NCBI RefSeq assembly: GCF_034702125.1
Contig: NC_085874.1
Coordinates: 23,501-87,500, forward strand
Reading direction: 5' to 3'
DNA length: 64,000 nt
Source: Engraulis encrasicolus
Lineage: Eukaryota; Chordata; Actinopteri; Clupeiformes; Engraulidae
A program made the position numbers and the translations under genes. Shown piece after piece: positions 1 through 9,675 of this stretch; positions within the stretch are counted from its first letter, which is position 1; each line of letters starts with the position of its first letter. Below the pieces are notes generated by a model. The model searched no databases and was not told the origin of the DNA. It worked only from the letters and a program-made list of their open reading frames with translations.

Positions 1-118
1 GGAAGGAAGAAAGACAGGAGAAAAGAAGGAAGAAAGACAGGAGAAAAGGAAGGAAGAAAGACAGGAGAAACGGAAGGAAGAAAGACAGGAAGAAAGACAG
101 GAGAAAAGGAAGGAAGAC
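1..118. repeat. 24-bp purine-rich satellite, edge of an array
   Basis: Tandem GGAAGGAAG-type units with AAAGACAGG and AGAAAA blocks, the same family as the large array from 9.7 kb. It runs off the left edge of the window and stops abruptly at about 118, where unique-looking sequence begins. The piece shows that the satellite also lies on the far side of the transposon block 0.1-9.7 kb, so that block may itself sit inside a larger array. Confidence 0.9.
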
Positions 119-1236
119 AATAGAATTAGGGTAGGAGCCAGAGGCCAAACTTTCATATATTGGTATCACCTGGGGTGGCAAAGTCTATCAATTTTTTTGT
201 AATCCTCCATGCCTGAGGGACATTATTTGGTATGATAGCCCTCTGGAAGTGGTAGCTTTCTTATATTTTTACTCACTTTTATAATGACACCCAGTGCATT
301 TCGCAATACATGCCTGTATATGGATTTAGGCGTATGTAAGTGTCTATGATGATGGTATATGTGTTTATTGATGTTACATCACATGTAGACACCTTAGGGA
401 CTTTAAAATATACAGGTTTGATGGATAATGTACTTTCCTATGAATTATATAGGTCAAAATGTATCCGTCGTACACTTTTTCAGCAATATAATGCAAGGTT
501 TGATTGATGCAGAAGCCTGTAGGACGGTGGGTCAAATCCCAATGATTGCTATATCATATCTGTAGGGTGTGGGCATTAAGAAATATATGGGTTTGCTAGT
601 TTAATATAAATTATACACCTATTTAGGCCCAAAACCTATAACTGTCCAATTGATTTCAATGGAAATCAATGCATTTCAATGTAATGTAAAGCACATTACA
701 TAACTAAGGTATAGTGGAATGTAGGAAGTTGTGAGATGCCTCAATGCACATTATATCCCATCTACAGTGTATAGACCTAAGAAAATATATGGATTGGATA
801 GCTTGCTACAAATAACCCACTTATTTTAGACCCACAACTCATGGCCGTCCATTAAAAATCAATGCATTTAAAAGTATGAAATCTTTAGGACTTTACAGAG
901 CTTATGTAGGGATAGAGGAAGTTGGGAGATGTTTCAATGCACATTATGAACCTTTGGAAAAGGTTTGGAAATGGATTAGATTGCTAAATGCACATAATTC
1001 AGGTACTTTAGATGCTGACCATTGAAATGCATTACAAATGCAAGTTCTGCAATTACATTGTAGAACTAAGGTAGAGGAATGTAGGAAGTTGGGAGAAATC
1101 ACAACACAAATGTCACATCCAGTGGATCTTTAAGAGAAAACATACATACATTATTTTAAATAATCTTTTTTTCAGTGGGCCAATAATCTTTTTTTGTCAG
1201 TGGGCCAGGACACATTGAGCCTATATTTCTAATAAA
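119..1236. repeat. AT-rich unclassified repeat with diverged tandem units
   Basis: No coding region is seen. From about 570 to 1135 there are three diverged tandem copies of a unit of roughly 165-195 bp; shared marks are GGATTGGATAGCTTG-like starts, AATCAATGCATTT in the middle and GGAATGTAGGAAGTTG near the end. About 583-900 is repeated in inverted orientation at 8504-8812. Probably the remains of an older mobile element into which the piggyBac and LTR elements were inserted. Confidence 0.6.
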
Positions 1237-1240
1237 TTAA

Positions 1241-4200
1241 CCCTCAAGCGACCGGCCTGTTTTTGCGACTAATCTGACCGAGCGGGGTCATTTATGACCC
1301 CAAGGAGTTTATATAGAAATACCACTATATAAATTATTTTTTGGGGTTCATTCAAATGTATTTACATCTTGCACATACTTGTCCCTCATCTAAAGCAAAG
1401 TGTGCAAAATGTGAATTTGAATATTTTATTGTTTTGCTAAAAAATAGTCAAACTTACATACGTATATGCTAAATATGATGTATGCCCTCATTTGCATATG
1501 TAAACATCAAAATACAAAAAACATCCAATACATTTTTTTCTTCTCTCATCATCAGTAATCAACTGAGAAAGTTTCATGGTGATATCTATCATTTAATTTT
1601 TTTAGCCTATTCACTTGTAGTAGTCTCACCTAGAGTTCTCAACGGGCCTGAAAATGTCAACCCGACCCTACCCGGCCCATGGCTTTTAAAGCCCGAGCCC
1701 GATGTTACCCGACACATCACTGGAATTATCTAACCGAACCCGGCCCGAGGCCCGAAGTCGGGGGTCGAGTTTCCCCACGTTATCCTATGGAGAATGACGG
1801 GTTGTGGTGGGTCTTTAAGGGCACTTATGTGCAGTAAATTGCATAACCCACTTAAAAACCTAGTGAAAAGATATTTTCCACAATAGAAACATAATATAAA
1901 ATGGGGAAACTTACGTTCTTGCTATTTAAGCAGAATCATCCACAGCGCGATTTCAATAACCGCCTCATGCTTCACGGCAACAACAATCTATCCACCTTTT
2001 GTTTTGACTTCTAAATGTAGGCTTACTACATTTCCATCCCGAGTGTCTGATTAAATGTAGGCTACGTGAAGTTGCCCCTCCCTCCTTGTTTGTTCATATG
2101 CCCGGATGAGATGGAAAGCCTGGCTGTGCCAAACATTGTTTAAAAGTTTCATCAAATTTTGGTCGACACACAAGGTTTTGGACATAGCCTACTAATTTCT
2201 AGTGGCACCTGGGCTACGGTTGATGCATGGATAAGCCATGTCAAAAAAGACAGATAGCCTAGGTGAGAGGATGAGATCTTCCTCGGCTGGCGAGCGCTCC
2301 CGTGTGTGTGCGCGCCTTTCCTTCCCGACAGTTGCTTACAAGTCGAAAACAGCACGAAAACAGCAAAGACAATGTGATATTTCATTCAAACAGGGCCTAC
2401 ACGCTCCAAATAAAACATTGGCTGGGGGGATTTTCAACCAGACCGTAGCGCGAGCAGACAGTCAGTGTGAAAAGTCAAGTCTACCGGAAAAATCGCCGTC
2501 TCCGCTGCCGCTCGCTTACCATCGGTGCACGAGCCATTTAAATAGTGAAGTGGCATATCGCAACAGCACATGCGGATTAGCCAAATTATATGCAACAAAG
2601 TCGCCAACAAAGCGTGGATTTAACGTTTAATACGCATATGCCAACGTTGTGTGAATACGGGGAAAGGATAACCCAATTGGAAAGCCACTGTCCTTTCCAT
2701 AACCTATGTAGCCTAGTAGAAGACCGCTTCGGCTTCGTTTCACCTCATAAGCATAATTTCCATGCACTGCTTTTGCTGAGACTACTAAGCATAAAGTTAG
2801 CGATCAAACTAAAAATATTGGTTGTTGTCATTACAGTATTTAATAGGCTACTATGGCTGTTGTTTAAAATAGCCATTGAATTGCCAACCGTCCCTTGTAA
2901 GAAACAAAAGTATGGTTCCATGAGCTGACATGGGACTCAATATCGTTAAAATTGCATCTAAGATTTTTTTCCCGTTTTTATTCGTTTGCGTAATTGTAGC
3001 CAATGTAGTTTTTCTGTGCGTTCAGGGACGTCCGTCCAACTCATCATCGCTGTGATGTCATGTTTGTTTTGCATTCCGGTACCTTGTGATTTACAAATTA
3101 AGCACTGCGCAACGTTGCATGCAGCAGCCTGCCAGACCTTCGTTACGCAGGCCTACATACATTTAAATAGATAGGCCTTTACTGACCCATCAAGGGGAAA
3201 TTCGCCATGATTCACGGTAAACAGCAGAACTGATTTTTTTTTTCACTGGGCGGAATAGATTGAGCCCGCGGACCGAACCGACCCGAGCCATATGCTTATA
3301 TTTTCGACCCGAACCCGGCCCGAACCCAAGGGGCCCGTCGGGTTTGTCGGGCTGACCCGACCCGTTGAGAACTCTGGTCTCACCATAATAATACAGTATA
3401 TTTATGCTAATTATGGAAATTGCTCAAAGTGAAACTTTGAGAAACCAAGCTAAATTCTATCCATTAGGCCCATAGATGACATTTCTGCAATAAAACTTTA
3501 GGGTACTCAACATTTCTGGGTTCATGAAATCACAAGATCAGAGAATATGGTAATTTACATAGACAAAACCATGTCTCAAACATATAACCTTATGCACACT
3601 CAAAATTTCTCTGAAACTTTTTCTGGACATTGTAGCTGTGAAAAGATGTCTTCCACATATATTCAAGCAAAGAAATGATTCAACTGATGCTTCAGCCTTT
3701 GTATAGCCATAAAATAAGGACAATTCTAAAAACGCCATTGATTTCTACACTGATGACTTGTTTCCTCCCTCTTTGTTCATCAGAATGACTTCCATTTCAT
3801 ATTCTCATCATGTGTCTAGGACCACTGTGCCATGATATCAACAAATATGGAGCAATAACATAGGAAATGCTACCTGGGTGCCCTCACAATATGCTTTGTT
3901 GGCTATCGCAGGGGTGCTCTATTTATTTATATAATATATTATATTTTAATACTATAAATATTTATATTGTGAATATTTTAGGTCTGCTGACCATGGCCTG
4001 CCCAAAGACACAAAATACAAAAAACAGAGTTTGAAAATTACAACAATGGACATTATAATGTTGAGTATCTAATGGATCCTCTCGGGGTCATAAATGACCC
4101 CAGAGGTGTTTTGATTATAAATCCTACATAGATGGTCCAAATCTCACAAAAATCATTCACAACATGCACAACATATGTATTGACAAACTCCTAGAAGGAC

Positions 4201-4284
4201 AAGTTTTTCTGATGAAAATTGCCGGAATGGTGTATGAAAATATGTGCCCGGGGTCATAAATGACCCCAGTCGGTCGCTTTAGGG
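1241..4284. mobile_element. piggyBac-like DNA transposon, non-autonomous, split by a hAT
   Basis: The element is flanked on both sides by TTAA (1237-1240 and 4285-4288), the piggyBac target. Its ends are inverted repeats: CCCTCAAGCGACCG at the left and CGGTCGCTTTAGGG at the right. The palindrome GGGGTCATTTATGACCCC (1284-1301) and its near copies with ATAAAT (4084-4101, 4250-4267) form subterminal repeats. No transposase reading frame remains. About 1.75 kb of the length is a later hAT insertion (1631-3376), so the original element was about 1.3 kb. Confidence 0.85.
1631..3376. mobile_element. hAT-type DNA transposon inside the piggyBac element
   Basis: Inverted ends are TAGAGTTCTCAACGGG at the left and CCCGTTGAGAACTCTG at the right. 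The 8-bp direct repeat GTCTCACC (1623-1630 and 3377-3384) is a perfect hAT-type target duplication. Both subterminal regions are rich in GGCCCG, CGACCCG and related words. The short open frames inside (for example 2238-2630 plus) show no transposase similarity that I recognise, so the copy looks non-autonomous. Confidence 0.85.
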
Positions 4285-4470
4285 TTAAAGTGATGGTAGG
4301 CATGTGCTGGAGATGCATGCTAAGATGTCCTAAAATGGCCCAGAGTGTTATCGATATAAACTTGATCACGCTTCTTTACATGAAATGAGATTTTCTTTTG
4401 GCAATTTTGTTTTGTTGAACTCCAAACCCATAAGCACTGGTAATATTGGGTCACCCATGAAGTGAAAAAA

Positions 4471-4900
4471 TGTTGCCTATTTTTGTGCTTGATGAACCTT
4501 TTATATATTATTTGGATATTTTGGTTATGAATAATGGTATTTATGCTTATGAAATCTACTTTGGTAATTATTGTTATTTATTTTGTTGTTGGATTGTCTT
4601 GCTTGAGCTGCTCTGTTTGGGTTGTTGGAAGTGACGTGCCTAATTGGCTATGACATGACGTTTTGATAAAAGCACCTGACTCAGATGGCCTGGCAGAGCG
4701 GTAGAGACAAACAATCTTTCAACCGTGTTTAGTAGAACCTTCGAAATAGAGCCTTAAGTTTGAATCCTTTTTGGTTAGTTGTACATTTAAGCTAAGTTGG
4801 AAAGAGTGGCAAATAAACCAGAACTCTATTTTTCTACAATGCGCGTTGAATCCAAGTTTTTATCCGCTCGAGAAGAGGCGGCTGCGAAGCGGCCTCTACA
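4471..4900 (+). repeat. 5' LTR
   Basis: Starts TGTTGCC and ends CTCTACA. It carries a putative promoter and leader region and repeats at 8063-8501. Compared with the 3' copy it lacks AGAGCCATTT just after TGTT. Both copies contain a GC-rich hairpin, GAAGAGGCGGC with GCGGCCTCT, close to the 3' end. Confidence 0.85.
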
Positions 4901-5420
4901 TTAAGTTGAAAGATTGTCTCAAACTTCGGATGTGAACGGACAAAGATTCGCTTCTTCCTTGGATTACTTTAAGACGCTTTGTGGATTGTCCTACAGTTTT
5001 GTGAGTAGCCTGGAACATTACTTTGATCGACAGATGAGGTGAGCGCGGTTACTTTTTTTTTCAAAAGACTGTGTTTGGAAGGACAATAGGCCATGCGCCA
5101 AGGCTCGCATTTTTTGTTGAAGAGTGAAGATTTGTAACGTGGAATACTGAGACAGACGCTTTTTTTTCGTTGATACCAAGAACATTTTTCGTTTGCTACA
5201 ATTACTGAGAGTGAAAAGAACTGCTTTTTGTAAGTTTTTGATGCTTCGTGGAATTATAGACTTTTTTTGAATAGTCCCGCCGCCGTGTGGGCTATGTTTT
5301 TTTGTGCGCATATGGATGAACACTGTTGAATGCGCGTGGAACTTAACTGTGAACTGAAATTTCGACTTTTTCTTTTGATACGGATTTGAACTTTGCCATT
5401 GACATTGCTACATTGTTAAC

Positions 5421-7472
5421 ATGTCTGACAAGGATGCCAATACGGAGCCTACTAGCTCCGACATGGCAAACAAGGATGCCAATACGGAGCCCACTAGCTC
5501 CGACATAGCAAACACTGATGAAGTGCAGGTGGTAACTGGATCTGACACTCAACCGGAGCCTGAGCCCTCCTTTAAATCACTGAGTGCTACGAGGCGCGGC
5601 AAACTCGGCCACTGCACTCGCAAAATGAATGACTTGAAAAGAATGATGAAAGAAAATATTGATGTTGCTGTTGTGAAGGCTGATTTGCTTGGGTTTAAAA
5701 TAATTCTGAGTGATTTTAGTATGTGTCATGAGTCTGTGCAAGCGCTGCTGTCTGATGAGATGAAAGAGAGTGAAAATATTGATTGGTATGAACCTAAGAT
5801 GGCAACATTCCATACATTAATTACTGATACTGATGCTTGGGTAACACAACATGAAGTAGTCCCACTCGCGCAGCATAATGTTGATCCACCACACCCACTA
5901 ACACAACATGAACAACAACCACCACAACTTGTAGACCCCCAGACAGTGGTTGGGCCAAGTGATGGTGCATCAAGGGTGTCAAAAGGCAGCTCACGATCCT
6001 CACGTTCTTCACGCTCATCCAAGAGCTCTTATGTGTCGGCAACCAAAGCTGAATTGACCGTAGAAAGAGCAGGATTGCTAGCAAAAGCAGAGACTCTGAA
6101 AGAGAAACATGACTTGCAAGCCCAGATGGAAGCACAGAAACGAGACTTGGAAGCACAGAAACGAGACTTGCAAGCCAAGATGGAAGCACTGCATTTAAAG
6201 GAAGATATTGCTGTTAAAAATGCGAAACTGAAGGTGCTTAATGAAATGGAACATGTCGCTGCGGAAAAACAAACAAACACTAACAGCCAAGGCAAGAGCG
6301 CATATGCTACCCTTACACCCCTAGGATGGACAGTGAACATACCTGTGCACACCAGCTCTTCTGTGGACCGACATGGCCGACCACAGATCACATCCCATGG
6401 GATATCAGTGACTCACCTGGAAGAAAAATTATATGAAAAGAAATCAAAACCAGTTCTCACAATCACAAATGAAACGGACGAACAAAGACATCTGAGCCTG
6501 AGGAAAATATCAGGAAGAAAAGGAATGAGGAAGAAAGACCAAGTCAGCCTTAGAAAGGATGTTCTGAAGGAGCATGCTGGCATGGTAAGGGAAGAACAGA
6601 TCCACCAGACTGATGGAAGACTCCGGAACATGCCCCATCACAAGGCCTGTTGCAAACAGAAGGAGCCTATGGTGATCTTCGACTGTGCTTCCTCTCAACT
6701 TACCTCTCCAAACTCCCCGCAAGGCCCAGAATGTGCAAATGCTACACTTCCTGGAAGGATGCGGAACTACGGATGGGACAAAGGAATCCCAACAGCACCA
6801 GGATCAAAGCATATGGAGTCTGTGAAGAAGTCTGAGGTGATATCCAGCTTTAAAAATTGCCCCAGGCTAGCGGGAATTGAAGCTAGTGACACCCAAGTGC
6901 AGCCCTTCTACGAAGCCAGTGATCCTGGCTATGGGGCAGCGGGTGACCTACGAATGGCCAGCAGGTGGGAAACACCTCAGAGCACCAGACAGAAACCTCC
7001 AGACTACACAACGAACAGAGGGACACCCATTTGCAATCTGCCACGCAGAACACAGTGGCGACACATTCAAACTGCTCCAAATCCAGTTGACAACACACCT
7101 ACAGAAATAAGAACAGAAACCCCTCCGACAAGCTACATCTCTAATCCGCACCTCCAGATTGACTCTGAAAACTTTCATTCAATACTTACCTCAGATCTCC
7201 TGAAACGCCTGGAACCTCTTGACCACAAGCCAGAGGTAAACGAAACCGCAGTGACTCCTGCCACAGCCATCCAGCAGAATCCCCTTCCCTTCTTCACAGA
7301 GCAGCGCTCCTCATGGGAGAAGGAGGAGAATAGATCTACAGTATGGCCTTGGAAGCTCAAGAAAGACCTGATTGAGAAGGAACAAGCAAGTGCCCTACTA
7401 AGAAAGCCTGACTGCTGGCAGTGTAAGATTTCAAGGATGCTGAGACACCCCTCAGAGATGTGGCCTGACTAA
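5421..7472 (+). CDS. gag-like protein of a BEL/Pao-type retrotransposon
   Basis: An uninterrupted 683-codon frame starting at the first ATG after the LTR and leader. The N-terminal 50 residues hold a direct repeat (DANTEPTSSDMAN, then DANTEPTSSDIAN). Residues about 55-145 are helical and charged, then comes a Q/H/P-rich linker and a serine-rich SRSSRSSRSSKSS stretch at about 190-202. Next is a long coiled coil (about 205-280) with internal repeats of AQKRDLEAQKRDLQAKME type, a layout typical of BEL/Pao gag. The C-terminal 350 residues are polar with scattered cysteines and no CCHC zinc knuckle or protease motif that I can see. No pol follows. The intact frame beside near-identical LTRs suggests recent mobility with pol supplied in trans; that is inference. 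Confidence 0.7.
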   Translation: MSDKDANTEPTSSDMANKDANTEPTSSDIANTDEVQVVTGSDTQPEPEPSFKSLSATRRGKLGHCTRKMNDLKRMMKENIDVAVVKADLLGFKIILSDFSMCHESVQALLSDEMKESENIDWYEPKMATFHTLITDTDAWVTQHEVVPLAQHNVDPPHPLTQHEQQPPQLVDPQTVVGPSDGASRVSKGSSRSSRSSRSSKSSYVSATKAELTVERAGLLAKAETLKEKHDLQAQMEAQKRDLEAQKRDLQAKMEALHLKEDIAVKNAKLKVLNEMEHVAAEKQTNTNSQGKSAYATLTPLGWTVNIPVHTSSSVDRHGRPQITSHGISVTHLEEKLYEKKSKPVLTITNETDEQRHLSLRKISGRKGMRKKDQVSLRKDVLKEHAGMVREEQIHQTDGRLRNMPHHKACCKQKEPMVIFDCASSQLTSPNSPQGPECANATLPGRMRNYGWDKGIPTAPGSKHMESVKKSEVISSFKNCPRLAGIEASDTQVQPFYEASDPGYGAAGDLRMASRWETPQSTRQKPPDYTTNRGTPICNLPRRTQWRHIQTAPNPVDNTPTEIRTETPPTSYISNPHLQIDSENFHSILTSDLLKRLEPLDHKPEVNETAVTPATAIQQNPLPFFTEQRSSWEKEENRSTVWPWKLKKDLIEKEQASALLRKPDCWQCKISRMLRHPSEMWPD

Positions 7473-8062
7473 CATGACAACACATAGAACACGCACCACA
7501 GTACATACAGGACACATGACACTTTACTGACACACAATAGTGTACTGAATGAAAGTGTGTGTGTGTGCCCCTGTGTGCATGTGTGTGCGGCTGCGTGTGT
7601 GCGACTGTGTGTTTGTTGTGTGTGTGTGTATGAATTCGGAGCGTATTACTGAATTCTTTGAAATATTTGAACTATGAAGGAATTTTGGACTTTGAATATG
7701 ATACGATTGATGAATATGAACTTTTGCGTTTGAGACTTTGAATTCGATGCTTGAATTATGGAAATAGAAATAAGCATACAAGGACTACTCCTTATTTCTC
7801 TTTGAACCCTAAGGATTACCCTTTTTGAATGGATTATATTTTTGAATCTAACGGATTTTTTTATTTTTTCTGAATGGACTATTCTCTCAGAAGGATATCT
7901 TTTTTGAATGCTTGAAGGACTTTTCTGTTGAATCTTGAGAGACTTTTTGTGTTATATGCCTGTGCAAATCTTGAATGGTTTTGGACTTTGGATTTTGATA
8001 TGAATGGCTCTTTATGAATATGTTTTTTGAATTGCCACACTGTGCTCAATTAGGGGCCGGTA

Positions 8063-8501
8063 TGTTAGAGCCATTTTGCCTATTTTTGTGTTTGATGAAC
8101 CTTTTATATATTATTTGGATATTTTGGTTATGAATAATGGTATTTATGCTTATGAAATCTACTTTGGTAATTATTGTTATTTATTTTGTTGTTGGATTGT
8201 CTTGCTTGAGCTGCTCTGTTTGGGTTGTTGGAAGTGACGTGCCTAATTGGCTATGACATGACGTTTTGATAAAAGCACCTGACTCAGATGGCCTGGCAGA
8301 GCGGTAGATGCAAACAATCTTTCAACCGTGTTTAGTAGAACCTTCGAAATAGAGCCTTAAGTTTGAATCCTTTTTGGTTAGTTGTACATTCAAGTTAAGT
8401 TGGAAAGAGTGGCAAATAAACCAGAACTCTATTTTTCTACAACGCGCGTTGAATCCAAGTTTTTATCCGCTCGAGAAGAGGCGGCTGCGAAGCGGCCTCT
8501 A
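8063..8501 (+). repeat. 3' LTR
   Basis: Direct repeat of 4471-4900, beginning TGTTAGAGCCATTTTGCC after a short purine-rich stretch (AGGGGCCGG). It ends CTCTA, without the final CA seen in the left copy. The start TGTTAGAGCCATTTT closely resembles the start of the solo LTR at 21363, suggesting related families. Confidence 0.85.
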
Positions 8502-8503
8502 AA

Positions 8504-8812
8504 TTCTGTAAAGTACATTGTACTTTGAAATGCATTGATTTTTAATGGACGGACATGAGGTGTGGGTATAAAATAACTGTGTAATTTCTATTAAGCTATC
8601 CAATCCATTTATTTTCCGAGGTCTACACACTCCAGATGTGATATAATGTGCATTGTGACATCTCCCAACTTCCTACATTCCTCTATACCATAGTTATGTA
8701 ATGTGTTTGGGATTCCATTGAAATGCATTGATTTCCATTGAAATCCATTAGACAGTTATAGGTTTTTGGCCTAAATAGGTGTATAATTTATATTAAACTA
8801 GCAAACCCATAT
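8504..8812 (-). repeat. inverted copy of the repeat at about 583-900
   Basis: Read on the minus strand it matches 583-900 along its whole length with scattered substitutions; shared words include TTTGCTAGTTTAATATAAA and GGATTGGATAGCTT. The two arms therefore enclose the piggyBac and BEL elements, about 7.6 kb apart. Confidence 0.75.
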
Positions 8813-8813
8813 A

Positions 8814-9675
8814 CAGCTCCAGGCCACTTTATTAGAATAGCATGAAAAAGTTGATTTATTTCCATAATTCCATCAATAATGTTAAACTGTCATGGATTAT
8901 AGATTCATGGCCCAGTTTTTTTTAACTATTCCAATCATTAAATTGTTTATTTTTACACATTTTGGTCTTCTAGCTCAAAAAACCCATGAATTGGGGAATT
9001 CGCATCATTAGAATATTGTAATAAAATCACAATTTTCTTCATCAAAATTCGTTTCACATCAGTGCACATCAAATCAGTTGAAATTTGGTACTTTCTACAC
9101 AACATGCAATGTTCAATACTTGGTTAGGACTCTCTCTGTCTTAATAACGGCCATGATGCGTTTAACATTGAAGTCAATGGCAGAAACAGTGCATGGGAGT
9201 AATGGAAGGCCAGATATCCTTGATGCTTTGCTGTCAGCTGTTTTTGTATAGCTGACCTGGTGTCCAACACTTCACTCTTCAATATACCCTGTAGATTTCC
9301 ATGCCACGTTTTATTGCTAACTCACCGGTTTAATTCTAAATCACCAGAAATGAAACCCCATTGAAAATGAATGGGGTTTTATTTCTGGTGAGTTAGAATT
9401 AAACTGGTGAGTTAACACCAAAACGTAGCATGGGTATCTACGGGTATATTGAAGAATGAAGTGTGGGACACCAGGTCAACAAACAAGAACAGCTGACGGC
9501 AAAGCATCAAGGATATCAGGCCTTCCATTACTCCCATGCACTGTTTCTGCCATTGACTTCAATGTTAAACGCATCATGGCCGTTATTAAGACAGAGAGAG
9601 TCCTAACCAAGTATTGAACATTGCATGTTATGTAGAAAGTACCAAATTTCAACTGATTTGATATGCACTGAAAAG
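8814..9675. mobile_element. foldback (palindromic) element, truncated at the satellite
   Basis: It starts at a TA with CAGCTCCAGGCC. About 9050-9355 is repeated in reverse complement at about 9370-9675 around a centre near 9365, giving a hairpin with arms of about 300 bp. The right arm stops near 9672, exactly where the satellite begins, so roughly 230 bp expected at its end are missing. A half copy lies at 50122-50668, and related internal sequence occurs in the MITE at 63544-63978. TA at the start suggests Tc1/mariner-type mobilisation (inference). Confidence 0.75.

Larger units (their letters stand above)
4471..8501 (+). mobile_element. BEL/Pao-like LTR retrotransposon, gag only
   Basis: Two direct long terminal repeats (4471-4900 and 8063-8501) enclose about 3.2 kb with a single long ORF. 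The repeats differ at only a handful of substitutions plus a 10-bp deletion near the start of the left copy, so the insertion is fairly young. The interior has gag-like coding but no protease, reverse transcriptase, RNase H or integrase, leaving about 0.6 kb of noncoding sequence after the ORF. A convincing target duplication was not found. Assignment to BEL/Pao rests on the protein's character and on a related solo LTR at 21363-21821 with a 5-bp duplication. Confidence 0.75.

Noticed and set aside
2238..2928. Open frames of 112-130 codons within 2.2-2.9 kb
   Set aside because: They lie inside the hAT element 1631-3376, overlap each other, and show no transposase or other domain I recognise.
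5577..7360. Minus-strand frames across the gag-like ORF
   Set aside because: Shadows of the 683-codon plus-strand frame; cysteine- and serine-rich composition reflects the reverse complement.
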